This document shows, one piece after another, positions 50,226-60,365 of a stretch of 64,000 bases of DNA. The first letter of the stretch is position 1, and every line of letters starts with the position of its first letter. Position numbers and translations under genes: made by a program. The stretch is from Chryseosolibacter histidinae (GTDB lineage Bacteria > Bacteroidota > Bacteroidia > Cytophagales > Cyclobacteriaceae), in contig NZ_JAHESF010000024.1 in NCBI RefSeq assembly GCF_018598225.1, forward strand, positions 37,939 through 101,938, read 5' to 3'. The notes under the pieces were generated by a model that was given only the letters and a program-made list of their open reading frames with translations, had not been told where the DNA came from and did no database searches.

Positions 50226-51578
50226 ATGTTCAAAAAAATATTAATAGCCAACCGCGGCGAGATAGCCTTGCGCATCATTCGTACCTGTCGCGAAATGGAT
50301 ATCAAGACAGTAGCGGTTTACTCCACTGCAGACCGTGAAAGCCTTCACGTTCGTTTTGCTGATGAAGCCGTGTGCATTGGCGACGCTCCCAGCAAAGATT
50401 CATATCTGAATATACCCCGCATCATTTCAGCGGCCGAGATCACCAACGCAGACGCTATCCACCCGGGATACGGATTTTTGTCTGAACGCGCCGAGTTCTC
50501 TGCCATCTGCCATGAGTATGGAATAAAATTCATCGGCCCCACACCTGCCATGATCCAGGCCATGGGTGATAAATCAACGGCCAAGGATACTATGAAAAAA
50601 GCCGGTGTGCCCACGATCCCCGGTTCTGACGGCCTGCTCGACTCCATCGAAGAAGGACGCAAGCTCGCCAAGGAGATCGGCTACCCGGTGATCGTCAAGG
50701 CAACCGCCGGTGGTGGTGGAAAAGGAATGCGGATCATCAACGATGACTCCGAGTTCAAAAAAGCATGGGACGATGCCAAACGTGAAGCCGGTGCAGCCTT
50801 CGGAAACGATGGATTGTATCTGGAGAAATTTGTTGAAGAGCCACGCCACATCGAGATCCAGGTAGTGGGCGACCAGTACGGAAAAGTGTGCCACTTGTCT
50901 GAACGCGATTGCTCCGTGCAGCGCAGGCACCAGAAGCTGGTGGAAGAAACTCCTTCTCCTATCGTGAGCCAGGAGCTGCGCGAGAAGATGGGCGAAGCTG
51001 CCATCAAAGGTGCAAAGGCCATCAACTATGAAGGCGCAGGAACGATCGAGTTCCTCGTTGACAAACACGGCAAGTTCTACTTCATGGAAATGAACACCCG
51101 TATCCAGGTAGAACACCCGATCACGGAAGAAGTAACAGACTACGACCTGATCAAAGAACAGATCAAGGTTGCAGCGGGTGTGCCGATCTCGGGCACCAAC
51201 TACTTCCCTAACCTCTATGCGATGGAATGCCGGATCAACGCAGAAGATCCCGCTAACGGTTTCAGGCCCTCTCCCGGCAAGATCACCAACCTGCATATGC
51301 CCGGCGGACACGGTGTGCGCATCGACAGCCACGTATACGCCGGTTATACCATTCCTCCGAACTACGATTCAATGATCGCCAAGCTGATCGTCAGCGGCCA
51401 GTCGCGTGAAGAGGTGATCACCCGTATGAAACGTGCCCTGCAGGAATTTGTGATCGAAGGCGTGAAGACGACCATTCCTTTCCATATCGCCTTAATGGAC
51501 AATCAAATTTTCAGGTCTGGTAAGTTCACCACCAAGTTCCTCGAAACATCCTTCGATTTTTCAACGCTGCCGAAGTAG
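50226..51578 (+). CDS. accC: Acetyl-CoA carboxylase, biotin carboxylase subunit
   Basis: AccC uses ATP and bicarbonate to carboxylate the biotin on AccB. The 450 residues have the N-terminal fold ([15 protein letters not shown]), the ATP-grasp domain with the glycine loop [10 protein letters not shown] and the metal-ligand strand [17 protein letters not shown], and the C-terminal closing domain ([14 protein letters not shown]). The length is usual. It is paired with accB; the two subunits of carboxyl transferase (accA, accD) are not in the window. A strong terminator follows. Confidence 0.97.
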   Translation: MFKKILIANRGEIALRIIRTCREMDIKTVAVYSTADRESLHVRFADEAVCIGDAPSKDSYLNIPRIISAAEITNADAIHPGYGFLSERAEFSAICHEYGIKFIGPTPAMIQAMGDKSTAKDTMKKAGVPTIPGSDGLLDSIEEGRKLAKEIGYPVIVKATAGGGGKGMRIINDDSEFKKAWDDAKREAGAAFGNDGLYLEKFVEEPRHIEIQVVGDQYGKVCHLSERDCSVQRRHQKLVEETPSPIVSQELREKMGEAAIKGAKAINYEGAGTIEFLVDKHGKFYFMEMNTRIQVEHPITEEVTDYDLIKEQIKVAAGVPISGTNYFPNLYAMECRINAEDPANGFRPSPGKITNLHMPGGHGVRIDSHVYAGYTIPPNYDSMIAKLIVSGQSREEVITRMKRALQEFVIEGVKTTIPFHIALMDNQIFRSGKFTTKFLETSFDFSTLPK

Positions 51579-51612
51579 TTCCAAGCGCTGACCACTCATA
51601 TAACCTAATAGC

Positions 51613-51645
51613 AAAGGATACCATTTTCGGTATCCTTTTTTTCTT
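51613..51645 (+). terminator. Rho-independent terminator after accC
   Basis: AAAGGATACC (51613-51622) pairs perfectly with GGTATCCTTT (51629-51638) over six bases and runs into Ts. It ends the DUF177-to-accC operon. Confidence 0.9.
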
Positions 51646-51708
51646 TTTCAATATCTTAGTAAGGACAGGAATGATCCTGATCCAGTTATTTATTTAAATC
51701 TTACCACT

Positions 51709-53349
51709 TTGAAGAGACGAGACTTTGTTCAACTGACAGGTTTAGGTATTGGCGGAATGCTTTTACCTTTTCCGAGCATGGGGAATCCTACCACGATCGA
51801 AGCGATGTTGGACACTCCCCTGGATATCAGGCAGAAAAAACAATTGGCGGATGTGGCGCTGAACACGGCAAAATCATCAGGTGCAACGTATGCGGATATC
51901 CGGATTGGCCGTTACCTGAACCAGTTCATCAGCACACGCGAAAATAAAGTTCAGGGCATAGAGAACAGCGAATCGTTCGGTACCGGCATCAGGGTGATCG
52001 TGAACGGAACGTGGGGCTTCGCAGCAACCAACGATGTCACTAATGACGGTGTTAAGAAAGCAACACTGCGGGCCGTGGCCATCGCCAAAGCCAATTCAAA
52101 ATTCCAGAAGGAACCGGTGAAGCTGGCCCCCGTAAAAGCCTTCGGTGAAGTGGTCTGGAACACACCCATTCAGCAAAATGCCTTTGAAGTGCCGGTCTCT
52201 GAAAAAGTAGACCTGCTGCTGAAAGCCAATGCCGGCGCTTTGCAGAACGGGGCAACGTTTGCAAGCTCCAACCTCTTTATGGTGAACGAGCAGAAATATT
52301 TCGCTTCCACCGACGGCTCTTACATCGATCAGAACATCCACCGCATCTGGCCCACATTCAACGTTTCCACAATCGATAAAGCGTCAGGGAAGTTCAAGGC
52401 CAGGCAGGCATTGAGCGCACCCATGGGCATGGGCTATGAGTACATGGTGCCAAAAAAGGAAGATAAGCTTCAAGGCCCCGCGGGCATGGTGCTCTACCGC
52501 AACAGTTACGACATTGTTGAGGACGCCACGCTTGCCGCAAAACAGGCTAAGGAAATGATCACCGCCAAATCGGTGGAACCTGGCAAATACGATCTCGTAC
52601 TCGAGCCAAACCACCTCGGCCTCACCATCCACGAGTCGGTAGGCCATCCGCTGGAGCTCGACCGCATACTGGGATATGAAGCCAACTATGCGGGTACCAG
52701 CTTTGCCACGCTCGACAAGCTGAAATCCGGCACCTTCAATTATGGAAGCAAGATCGTGAATATTTTCGCCGACAAGACGCAGCCCGGCTCACTGGGCGCT
52801 GTGGGCTACGACGATGAAGGCGTGCAGTGCAAGCGCTGGGATCTTATCAGAGACGGCATTCTTGTCAACTTCCAGGCTATCCGGGATCAGGCGCACATTC
52901 TCGGTCAAAACGAATCGCACGGATGCTGCTACGCACAAAGCTGGAGTGATGTTCAATTCCAGCGCATGCCCAACGTATCGCTTGCGCCCGGCAAAGAGCC
53001 TTACAGCATCGACCAGATGATCAAGGACGTGGAGAAAGGTATCTACATCGCCGGCCGCGGCTCCTACTCCATCGACCAGCAGCGTTACAATTTCCAATTT
53101 GGGGGAACCGTGTTCTATGAGATCAAGAACGGCGCTATTACGGGTATGCTCAACGACGTGGCCTACCAATCCAACACACAGGAATTCTGGAACAGTTGTG
53201 TGAAGATCTGCGACGAGCGCGATTATCGCCTGTTCGGATCTTTCTTCGATGGCAAAGGCCAGCCTTCACAGGTCAGCGCTGTATCGCACGGAAGTGCTAC
53301 GGCACGCTTCAACGGCGTTAATGTCATCAATACAGGCAGAACCATTTAA
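51709..53349 (+). CDS. TldD-family metallopeptidase with Tat-type leader (copy 1)
   Basis: These 546 residues start at a TTG codon (51709) with KRRDFVQLTGLGIGGMLL, a twin-arginine (RRxF) leader followed by a hydrophobic, Gly-rich stretch. The rest is the TldD fold, with the metal-binding HESVGHPLE (residues 308-313 are H-E-S-V-G-H) and the later conserved segment ADKTQPGSLGAVGYDDEG and HGCCY. TldD proteins act with TldE as heterodimeric peptidases (microcin B17 maturation, CcdA removal in E. coli). Three TldD and two TldE genes lie side by side here. The substrate is unknown. Export through Tat is inferred from the leader. Confidence 0.9.
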   Translation: MKRRDFVQLTGLGIGGMLLPFPSMGNPTTIEAMLDTPLDIRQKKQLADVALNTAKSSGATYADIRIGRYLNQFISTRENKVQGIENSESFGTGIRVIVNGTWGFAATNDVTNDGVKKATLRAVAIAKANSKFQKEPVKLAPVKAFGEVVWNTPIQQNAFEVPVSEKVDLLLKANAGALQNGATFASSNLFMVNEQKYFASTDGSYIDQNIHRIWPTFNVSTIDKASGKFKARQALSAPMGMGYEYMVPKKEDKLQGPAGMVLYRNSYDIVEDATLAAKQAKEMITAKSVEPGKYDLVLEPNHLGLTIHESVGHPLELDRILGYEANYAGTSFATLDKLKSGTFNYGSKIVNIFADKTQPGSLGAVGYDDEGVQCKRWDLIRDGILVNFQAIRDQAHILGQNESHGCCYAQSWSDVQFQRMPNVSLAPGKEPYSIDQMIKDVEKGIYIAGRGSYSIDQQRYNFQFGGTVFYEIKNGAITGMLNDVAYQSNTQEFWNSCVKICDERDYRLFGSFFDGKGQPSQVSAVSHGSATARFNGVNVINTGRTI

Positions 53350-53363
53350 CCTAAACCTAATAC

Positions 53364-55004
53364 ATGAAAAGACGAGATTTTATCCAGTTGGCGGGAATGG
53401 GCGCCGGCGCAATGATGCTGCCGATGCCTGCCTTCTCGCGAACAGTGGATCCGGCCGAGATGCTGGTGCCGCTCATGGATGTAAAACAGAAAAAAGCGCT
53501 GGCGGATGTTGCCCTGAACACGGCCAGGTCGCTGGGGGCAACCTATGCCGATGTGCGCATTGGCCGGTACCTGAACCAGTTCGTTGCCACCCGCGAGAAA
53601 AAAGTGCAGGGCATCACCAACACCGAATCGTTCGGCACGGGCGTGCGTGTGATCGTCAATGGCACCTGGGGCTTCGGCGCCAGCAATGAAGTAACGCCTG
53701 ACGGAATTAAAAAAGCAACCGAACGCGCCGTGGCCATCGCCAAAGCCAATTCAAAATTCCAGAAAGAGCCGGTGAAGCTCGCCACTACACCTTCGTATGG
53801 CGAGGTGAGCTGGAAAACACCCATTCAGAAAAACGGTTTCGAGGTATCGATCAAAGACAAGGTAGACCTGCTGCTGAATGCCAACGCCAAGGCTATGGAA
53901 AAAGGCGCCAGCTTTGTGAACAGCCTGCTTTTTTTGGTGAATGAACAAAAGTACTTCGCCTCTACGGAGGGGTCTTACATCGACCAGGACATTCACCGCA
54001 CCTGGCCCAACTTCAGCGTGTCGATGGTTGACAGGCAGTCGGGCCAATTCAAAAACCGTTCTGCCTTCAGTGCCCCCGTTGGCATGGGTTACGAGTATCT
54101 TGACGGAAAAGCGGAAGACAAGATCCAGGGTCCCGGCGGAATCATCCTCTACAACAAATCTTACGATATTGTTGAAGACGCCGCCATGGCCGCAGAACAG
54201 GCGAAGCAGATGATCGCAGCCAAGTCTGTGGAACCGGGCAAATACGACCTGGTACTGGAACCTTCTCACATGTGGCTCACCATCCATGAATCGGTAGGGC
54301 ACCCCACCGAGCTCGACCGCGTGCTGGGATATGAAGCAAATTACGCCGGCACAAGCTTCCTCACACTCGATAAATGGCAATCGAAGAACTTCAAGTTCGG
54401 CAGCAAGATCGTGAACTTCATGGCCGACAAAACACAGGTGGGTTCACTTGGCGCCGTAGGATTTGACGACGAAGGTGTGAAGTGCAAATCGTGGGAACTC
54501 ATCAAAGACGGTGTGCTTGTCAACTACCAGGCCATCCGCGACCAGGTGAATATCATCGGCCAAAAAGAATCGCACGGATGCTGCTATTCGCAAAGCTGGT
54601 CTGACGTGCAGTTCCAGCGTATGGCGAACGTTTCGCTGCAGGCAGGGCGCGAACAGGTTACTCCGGAGCAAATGATCTCCGGTGTCGACAAAGGGATCTA
54701 CATCGTGAAAGACGGTTCGTTCTCCATCGATCAGCAGCGTTATAACTTCCAGTTTGGCGGCGTGCTCTTCTTCGAGATCAAGAACGGAAAGATCGCCGGC
54801 ATGCTGAAAGACGTAGCCTACCAGGCGAACACACAGGAGTTCTGGAACTCATGTGCGCAGATCTGTGATGAGCGTGATTACAGGCTCAACGGTGCTTTCA
54901 ATGACGGCAAGGGCCAGCCCAGCCAGTCGAACGCCGTATCACACGGTTCTGCCACCACAAGGTTCAACGGTGTAAACGTGATCAACACAGGAAGAACCAT
55001 CTAA
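53364..55004 (+). CDS. TldD-family metallopeptidase with Tat-type leader (copy 2)
   Basis: These 546 residues begin at ATG 53364 with KRRDFIQLAGMGAGAMML, again a twin-arginine leader. It parallels copy 1 nearly along its whole length, including HESVGHPTELDRVLGYEANYAG, a conserved SHGCCYSQSWSDVQFQ and the ending FNGVNVINTGRTI. It lies 14 bases after copy 1 and 33 before the TldE gene, so it is probably the direct TldD partner of that TldE and co-transcribed with both. Key residues of the metal motif are intact. Confidence 0.9.
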   Translation: MKRRDFIQLAGMGAGAMMLPMPAFSRTVDPAEMLVPLMDVKQKKALADVALNTARSLGATYADVRIGRYLNQFVATREKKVQGITNTESFGTGVRVIVNGTWGFGASNEVTPDGIKKATERAVAIAKANSKFQKEPVKLATTPSYGEVSWKTPIQKNGFEVSIKDKVDLLLNANAKAMEKGASFVNSLLFLVNEQKYFASTEGSYIDQDIHRTWPNFSVSMVDRQSGQFKNRSAFSAPVGMGYEYLDGKAEDKIQGPGGIILYNKSYDIVEDAAMAAEQAKQMIAAKSVEPGKYDLVLEPSHMWLTIHESVGHPTELDRVLGYEANYAGTSFLTLDKWQSKNFKFGSKIVNFMADKTQVGSLGAVGFDDEGVKCKSWELIKDGVLVNYQAIRDQVNIIGQKESHGCCYSQSWSDVQFQRMANVSLQAGREQVTPEQMISGVDKGIYIVKDGSFSIDQQRYNFQFGGVLFFEIKNGKIAGMLKDVAYQANTQEFWNSCAQICDERDYRLNGAFNDGKGQPSQSNAVSHGSATTRFNGVNVINTGRTI

Positions 55005-55037
55005 TCGTAAATCCGAAATTGTAAATCAGAAATAATC

Positions 55038-56381
55038 ATGGCAATACTTTCAAAAGAAGAAGCTAGAAAAATATTGGAGAAAGTGCTGAGCTTTTCCAAG
55101 GCGGATGGCTGCGAGGTGAACCTGAACGGTTCTGACGGCGGCAACATCCGCTATGCGCGGAACAGCGTCTCCACCTCCGGCGAAGACAGCAACATCAGCC
55201 TGGCTGTTCAATCGTACTACGGCAAAAAAGCGGGCAGCGCCACCATCAACGAGTTTGACGATGCGTCGTTGGAGAAAGTTGTACGGCGCGCTGAAGAGCT
55301 CGCGAAGCTGGCGCCCGAAAACCCCGAGTTCATGGAGCCGCTGGGACCACAAACCTACGGACCTTCCAAGACCTGGTCTGAGGCTACGGCGAAGATCACA
55401 CCCGATTATCGCGCACAGGCTGCCGCCAACAGCATCGGCCCCGCATCGGCGAAAGACATCACGGCTGCCGGATTTCTTGAAGACAACCGCGGCTTTACGG
55501 CAATGATGAACAGCAAAGGTCTGTTTGCCTACAACCAGTCTACCAATGTTGATTTCACCGTCACCATGCGTACCAACGACGGTACCGGCTCAGGCTGGGT
55601 CACCCGTAACTTCAACGATGTAAGCAAGCTCGATACAGCCGAGGCTTCAAAAGTTGCGATCGACAAAGCATTGATGTCGCGCAACGCCAAGGCCATTGAA
55701 CCTGGAAAATATACCGTTATTCTGGAGCCTGCTGCTGCCGGAGACTTGATCGGCCTGATGCTGTTCGGTATGAACGCGCGCCAGGCAGACGAAGGCAGAA
55801 GTTATCTTTCCAAAAAAGGTGGTGGCACGAAGCTCAACGAAAAGATCGTTGATGAGCGTGTGAACATTTACACCGATCCGCAGCATGATGACGTGCCTGC
55901 ATCGCCCTGGATGCCGAATGGACTGGCCAGGAAAAAAATGGATCTGATCCGTGGCGGCGTAGTAAAGAACCTGATCTATGACCGTTATTGGGCGTCACAA
56001 AAGAACGTTGAGGCAGTTCCGCTTCCCGGAAACCGCATCATGGAAGGTGGATCGGCATCGCTGGAAGACATGATCAAGGATACCAAAAAAGGTATACTCG
56101 TGACACGCTTCTGGTATATCCGTGCCGTTGACCCCCAGACATTGTTGTACACGGGTCTTACCCGCGACGGAACTTTCTACATCGAGAACGGTGTGATCAA
56201 ACATCCGATCAAGAACTTCAGGTTCAATGAAAGTCCCGTGATCATGCTCAACAACCTCGAGACCCTTGGTAAGCAGGTGCGCGTGGGCGGTGGCGGTGGC
56301 CCCGGCGGTGGTGGAAGCTCGCTGATCCCCTATATGAAGATCCGCGACTTTACCTTCACCAGCTTGTCTGACGCTGTTTAA
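55038..56381 (+). CDS. TldE/PmbA-like partner protein (copy 1)
   Basis: These 447 residues resemble TldE/PmbA: start MAILSKEEARKILEKVLSFS, then YARNSVSTSG and the shared EPGKYTVILEPAAAGDLIGL. At that last site TldD has its HExxxH metal motif; here the motif is replaced (GLMLFGMNARQADEG), so this subunit has no metal site, as expected for TldE. There is no signal peptide or Tat leader, although its presumed partners carry one. A Gly-rich linker (RVGGGGGPGGGGS) stands near the C-terminus. It is followed by a strong terminator. Confidence 0.88.
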   Translation: MAILSKEEARKILEKVLSFSKADGCEVNLNGSDGGNIRYARNSVSTSGEDSNISLAVQSYYGKKAGSATINEFDDASLEKVVRRAEELAKLAPENPEFMEPLGPQTYGPSKTWSEATAKITPDYRAQAAANSIGPASAKDITAAGFLEDNRGFTAMMNSKGLFAYNQSTNVDFTVTMRTNDGTGSGWVTRNFNDVSKLDTAEASKVAIDKALMSRNAKAIEPGKYTVILEPAAAGDLIGLMLFGMNARQADEGRSYLSKKGGGTKLNEKIVDERVNIYTDPQHDDVPASPWMPNGLARKKMDLIRGGVVKNLIYDRYWASQKNVEAVPLPGNRIMEGGSASLEDMIKDTKKGILVTRFWYIRAVDPQTLLYTGLTRDGTFYIENGVIKHPIKNFRFNESPVIMLNNLETLGKQVRVGGGGGPGGGGSSLIPYMKIRDFTFTSLSDAV

Positions 56382-56407
56382 TACGTTTGATCTCAGATCT
56401 CTAATCC

Positions 56408-56436
56408 AATCCCCGGCCATACCGGGGATTTTTTTT
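56408..56436 (+). terminator. Rho-independent terminator after the first TldD/TldE cluster
   Basis: AATCCCCGG (56408-56416) pairs perfectly with CCGGGGATT (56422-56430) over five bases and runs into eight Ts. Confidence 0.9.
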
Positions 56437-56584
56437 ATGCTATTATCTGCTGATCGTTAAAGCTATTTATCGGGATCTGATTGGATCGATTTTAATAAAA
56501 TGCTAATATCGTCTTGCATAATTAGCGGTCTGTAATTCTGACAACCTGAACGCCGACTAATTAAAACACTTAAACTCTGATCCC

Positions 56585-58222
56585 TTGAAAAGACGAGACT
56601 TTATTTACCTCACGGGAATGGGCGCTGCCGCCACCATGCTGCCTGGTATCCCGGTTACCGGAAGGCCTATTACGCCTGAAGAAGCGCTTATGCCGGTAGA
56701 CCCTGCTCTTAAAAAGCAGATGGCGGATGTTGCACTCAACGCCGCACGTTCAAAAGGAGCCACTTACACCGATGTTCGCATTGGCCGTTATCTGAACCAG
56801 TTCGTGATCACACGCGAAGACAAGGTTCAGAATATTGTGAATACCGAATCTTACGGTATGGGTATCCGCGTGATCAGCAATGGAAGCTGGGGTTTTGCGG
56901 CCACCGACAAAATGGACAAGGAGAGCATTGCCAAAACCGCGGAGCTGGCAGTAGCCATTGCCAAAGAGAACTCCCGGCTTCAGACCGAGCCCGTGCAGCT
57001 GGCGCCCCAGAAAGGATACGGCGAAGTAAGCTGGAAAGCACCCATTGAAAAGAACGCCTTCGAGATCCCGATCAAGGAGAAGGTGGATCTGCTGCTGGGC
57101 GTGAATGACGCAGCCATGAAGGGTGGCGCAAATTATATCACCTCCCTCCTGTTCATGGTGAACGAGCAAAAGTATTTTGCCTCAACGGATGGCTCTTATA
57201 TCGACCAGGATATTCACCGCATCTGGCCTACGTTCTTCATCACCAAGATCGATGCAGCCACGGGCAAGTTCGAGACCCGCAATGCGCTTAGTGCGCCCGT
57301 GGGAATGGGTTATGAATATCTTTACGCACGGCCTCAGGACAAGATCCAGGGTATCACCACGCTCTACAAGGGCAGGTATGACATGCTCGAGGACGCCAAG
57401 GCAGGTGCAGCACAGATCGGCGAAAAGCTCAAAGCAAAATCCATCGAGCCGGGAAAATACGACCTCATCCTCGATCCTTCTCACTTGTGGCTCACCATCC
57501 ATGAATCGGTAGGACACCCCAGCGAGCTCGACAGGGTGCTGGGTTACGAAGCCAACTTCGCCGGAACCAGCTTCCTCACCCTCGACAAGTGGCAATCGAA
57601 ACAATTCAAGTTCGGCAGCAACATTGTGAACATCGCGGCTGATAAAACACAACCCGGATCGCTGGGTGCTGTGGGCTACGATGACGAAGGTGTGAAGTGT
57701 GGCCAGTGGGACATCATCAAAGACGGCATCCTGGTGAACTATCAAACCATCCGCGACCAGGCACATATTCTTGGACTCACCCAATCGCAGGGATGCTGTT
57801 ATGCAGACAACTGGAGCAGCGTTCAGTTCCAGCGCATGCCGAATATTTCACTGCAGCCCGGCAAAGAGAAAAAGAGCATCGATGACCTTATCAAAGGTGT
57901 TGAGAAAGGTTTGTATATCATCGGTGACGGATCGTTCTCCATCGACCAACAGCGCTATAACTTCCAGTTCGGAGGACAGCTTTATTATGAGATCAAGAAC
58001 GGAAAAATTGCAGGCATGGTGAAAGATGTGGCTTACCAGTCGAACACCCAGGAGTTCTGGAACTCATGTGTGGGCATTGCCGATGCCAGCGACTACCGTC
58101 TCGGCGGTTCGTTCTTCGACGGCAAGGGTCAGCCCGCGCAGAGCAGCGCCGTTTCCCACGGCTCGTCCACCGCCCGTTTCAATGGTGTTAATGTGATCAA
58201 TACTTCAAGAAATATCGGATAA
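56585..58222 (+). CDS. TldD-family metallopeptidase with Tat-type leader (copy 3)
   Basis: These 545 residues start at a TTG codon (56585) with KRRDFIYLTGMGAAATML, a twin-arginine leader. The metal motif HESVGHPSELDRVLGYEANF is intact, with ADKTQPGSLGAVGYDDEG and QGCCYADNWSSVQFQ following. It is the sister of copies 1 and 2 but less similar in the first 250 residues. The next gene, a second TldE, begins four bases after its stop, so this is a self-contained TldD/TldE pair in its own transcript. Confidence 0.9.
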   Translation: MKRRDFIYLTGMGAAATMLPGIPVTGRPITPEEALMPVDPALKKQMADVALNAARSKGATYTDVRIGRYLNQFVITREDKVQNIVNTESYGMGIRVISNGSWGFAATDKMDKESIAKTAELAVAIAKENSRLQTEPVQLAPQKGYGEVSWKAPIEKNAFEIPIKEKVDLLLGVNDAAMKGGANYITSLLFMVNEQKYFASTDGSYIDQDIHRIWPTFFITKIDAATGKFETRNALSAPVGMGYEYLYARPQDKIQGITTLYKGRYDMLEDAKAGAAQIGEKLKAKSIEPGKYDLILDPSHLWLTIHESVGHPSELDRVLGYEANFAGTSFLTLDKWQSKQFKFGSNIVNIAADKTQPGSLGAVGYDDEGVKCGQWDIIKDGILVNYQTIRDQAHILGLTQSQGCCYADNWSSVQFQRMPNISLQPGKEKKSIDDLIKGVEKGLYIIGDGSFSIDQQRYNFQFGGQLYYEIKNGKIAGMVKDVAYQSNTQEFWNSCVGIADASDYRLGGSFFDGKGQPAQSSAVSHGSSTARFNGVNVINTSRNIG

Positions 58223-58226
58223 GACT

Positions 58227-59561
58227 ATGGCTATACTTACAAAAGACGAAGCCTTCGCTTTATTGAAAAAAGTGCTGGCTTATTCCAAAGCGGATGAATG
58301 TGAAGTGAATCTGAGTGGTACAGACAATGGTAACGTCCGGTATGCACGCAATTCTGTGACCACCAGCGGGCGCATCAGCCAGAGCAGCCTGGTGGTGTCG
58401 TCGGCTTTCGGAAAAAAACTTGGCGTGGCTACCATCAACGAATTCGATGACGCATCGCTTGAAAAAGTTGTGCGCCGGGCAGAAGAGCTGGCGAGGCTTG
58501 CTCCCGAGAACCCTGAGTTCATGCCTTTCCTCGGCCCGCAGAAATATGCAGAGCCCATCACCTATGTTCCATCTACGGCAGCCATCACGCCGAAGCAACG
58601 CACCGACCTGGTGGAGCAGAGCCTGAACGTGGCCAAGAGCAGCAAAGCTGTTGCGGCAGGCTTCCTCGAAGACAATGCCGGCTTCTCAGCCATGATGAAC
58701 TCGAAGGGGTTGTTTGCTTACAATACATCGACCAATACAAATTTTTCCGTGACGGTACGTACCTCAGACAGCCTCGGTTCGGGTTATGCCACACGCGGTT
58801 ATAACGACGTCACCAAGCTGGATACGAAGAGCGCTACACAGATCGCTACAGACAAAGCCCTGAAGTCGGCTACGGCAAAGGCGATAGAACCGGGCAAATA
58901 CACCGTTATTCTCGAACCCGCCGCAGCAGCGGTGCTGATGGAGCGCATCTTTTTCGGGCTGGATGCACGGCAGGCTGATGAAGGCCGCAGCTTCCTGAGC
59001 AAACCCGGAGGCAAGACCCGTCTCGGCGAAAAGCTGGTGGATGAACGTGTCACCCTGTATTCCGATCCACTGAATCCTGAACTGCCAACCTCCACCTGGA
59101 GCGGAGACGGAAGGCCACAGGAGAAAGTGACCTGGATTGACAAAGGCGTAGTTAAAAACTTCTCATACTCACGCTACTGGGCACAGAAGCAGAACGCCAG
59201 GCCTATTCCCGCGCCTGACGGTATGATCATGGAAGGCGGAACAAAATCCCTGGAAGACCTCATCAAAGGCACGAAGAAAGGGATCCTTGTGACACGCCTG
59301 TGGTACATCCGTGATGTTGACCCTCAGTCGCTGCTGCTGACCGGCCTTACCCGTGATGGCACTTTCTACATCGAAGACGGCAAGATCCAGTACCCGGTGA
59401 AAAACTTCCGCTTCAACGAAAGCCCGGTGATCATGCTCAACAACCTTGAAGAGCTTGGAAAACCCGAGCGGACCGTGAGCGTGGAATCAAACCAGAACTA
59501 CCTCCTGCCTCCCATGAAGATCCGGGACTTTACCTTTACAAGCCTGTCAGACGCGGTCTGA
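58227..59561 (+). CDS. TldE/PmbA-like partner protein (copy 2)
   Basis: These 444 residues parallel the first TldE copy (MAILTKDEAFALLKKVLAYS; EPGKYTVILEPAAAAVLMER; later NESPVIMLNNLEELG and FTFTSLSDAV). As in the other TldE, the HExxxH motif is absent (LDARQADEGRSF). No leader is seen. The start lies four bases after the stop of the third TldD gene, indicating translational coupling and a heterodimer. It lacks the Gly-rich linker of copy 1. A terminator with one G-T pair follows (59583-59611). Confidence 0.88.
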   Translation: MAILTKDEAFALLKKVLAYSKADECEVNLSGTDNGNVRYARNSVTTSGRISQSSLVVSSAFGKKLGVATINEFDDASLEKVVRRAEELARLAPENPEFMPFLGPQKYAEPITYVPSTAAITPKQRTDLVEQSLNVAKSSKAVAAGFLEDNAGFSAMMNSKGLFAYNTSTNTNFSVTVRTSDSLGSGYATRGYNDVTKLDTKSATQIATDKALKSATAKAIEPGKYTVILEPAAAAVLMERIFFGLDARQADEGRSFLSKPGGKTRLGEKLVDERVTLYSDPLNPELPTSTWSGDGRPQEKVTWIDKGVVKNFSYSRYWAQKQNARPIPAPDGMIMEGGTKSLEDLIKGTKKGILVTRLWYIRDVDPQSLLLTGLTRDGTFYIEDGKIQYPVKNFRFNESPVIMLNNLEELGKPERTVSVESNQNYLLPPMKIRDFTFTSLSDAV

Positions 59562-59582
59562 TGCTGGTCATATCCCTAACAG

Positions 59583-59611
59583 AATCCCTGGTCATTGGCC
59601 GGGGATTTTTG
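59583..59611 (+). terminator. Terminator after the second TldD/TldE pair
   Basis: AATCCCTGG (59583-59591) pairs with CCGGGGATT (59599-59607), with one G-T pair, followed by Ts. It lies inside the long ORF in front of DUF4159 and shows that the true start of that gene is downstream. Confidence 0.75.
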
Positions 59612-59719
59612 TTTTGGCGCACTGAAAACGAGTGCAAAAATGAATCGAAAAAACGATCCGTTATTCTTTCCGCTTATATAATTCATCTTATTAGATTGCC
59701 TGTGAAACAGGAAATTGCA

Positions 59720-60346
59720 ATGATGTCTGCTGATAACAAGTTCTTCTTTACACGCCTGCAGTATGAATCGGGCGACTGGGACGTGGATCAGCGCATGCCT
59801 TCTAACGTACTGAACTCCCTCATCGAATATACGACGCTGAAGGTTGAGACCCAGGAGAACGTTGTCTCCTTAAGCAGCACGGAGATCTTCCGCTGCCCGT
59901 TCTGTTATCTCAGCGGCCACAAGCTGGTAGAGTTTACGGCACAGGAACGAGAGAACTTTGAAAAATACGTACGCAATGGTGGGTTCGTTTTTGTAGACGA
60001 TTGCAATCACGACATCGACGGGCTCTTTGCCAAGTCTTTCGAATCGCAGATGGAACGGATCTTCGGCGCCTCAGCCTTGAAGAAAATTCCCAACAACCAC
60101 CAGCTGTATTCCATGTTCTTCTCGTTCGAGGGCCCTCCCACCACCTCGCAGGAGCTGAATGGTTGGGGCGATGACATCGTACACGATTACCTGAAAGCGA
60201 TCGAGGTTGACGGACGCATCGGTGTTCTTTACAGCAACAAGGACTACGGCTGTGAGTGGGATTACGATTTCAGGAATAAAAGATTTTACCGGATAGACAA
60301 TACAAGATTCAGTGTGAACATTGTGATGTATGCACTGATGCGATAA
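59720..60346 (+). CDS. DUF4159 protein (glutamine-amidotransferase-like fold)
   Basis: There are 208 residues from ATG 59720 (MMSADNKFFFTRLQYESGDW), with AGGAAA 6-8 bases upstream. The longer frame from 59561 contains a terminator and is rejected. The pattern (CPFCYLSGHKLVEFTAQERENFEKYVRNGGFVFVDDC in pieces, then EFDYDFRNKRFYRIDNTRFS-like ending) is that of DUF4159 proteins, which have a class I amidotransferase-like fold without a clear active site. They are normally found next to MoxR and DUF58 genes, as here. Its role is unknown. Confidence 0.83.
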   Translation: MMSADNKFFFTRLQYESGDWDVDQRMPSNVLNSLIEYTTLKVETQENVVSLSSTEIFRCPFCYLSGHKLVEFTAQERENFEKYVRNGGFVFVDDCNHDIDGLFAKSFESQMERIFGASALKKIPNNHQLYSMFFSFEGPPTTSQELNGWGDDIVHDYLKAIEVDGRIGVLYSNKDYGCEWDYDFRNKRFYRIDNTRFSVNIVMYALMR

Positions 60347-60365
60347 TAGGCAGTAGGCAAGGATA

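Noticed and set aside
59561..59719. Longer N-terminus for the DUF4159 gene
   Set aside because: The extension contains the terminator of the TldE gene and a non-conserved sequence; ATG 59720 has a ribosome-binding site.
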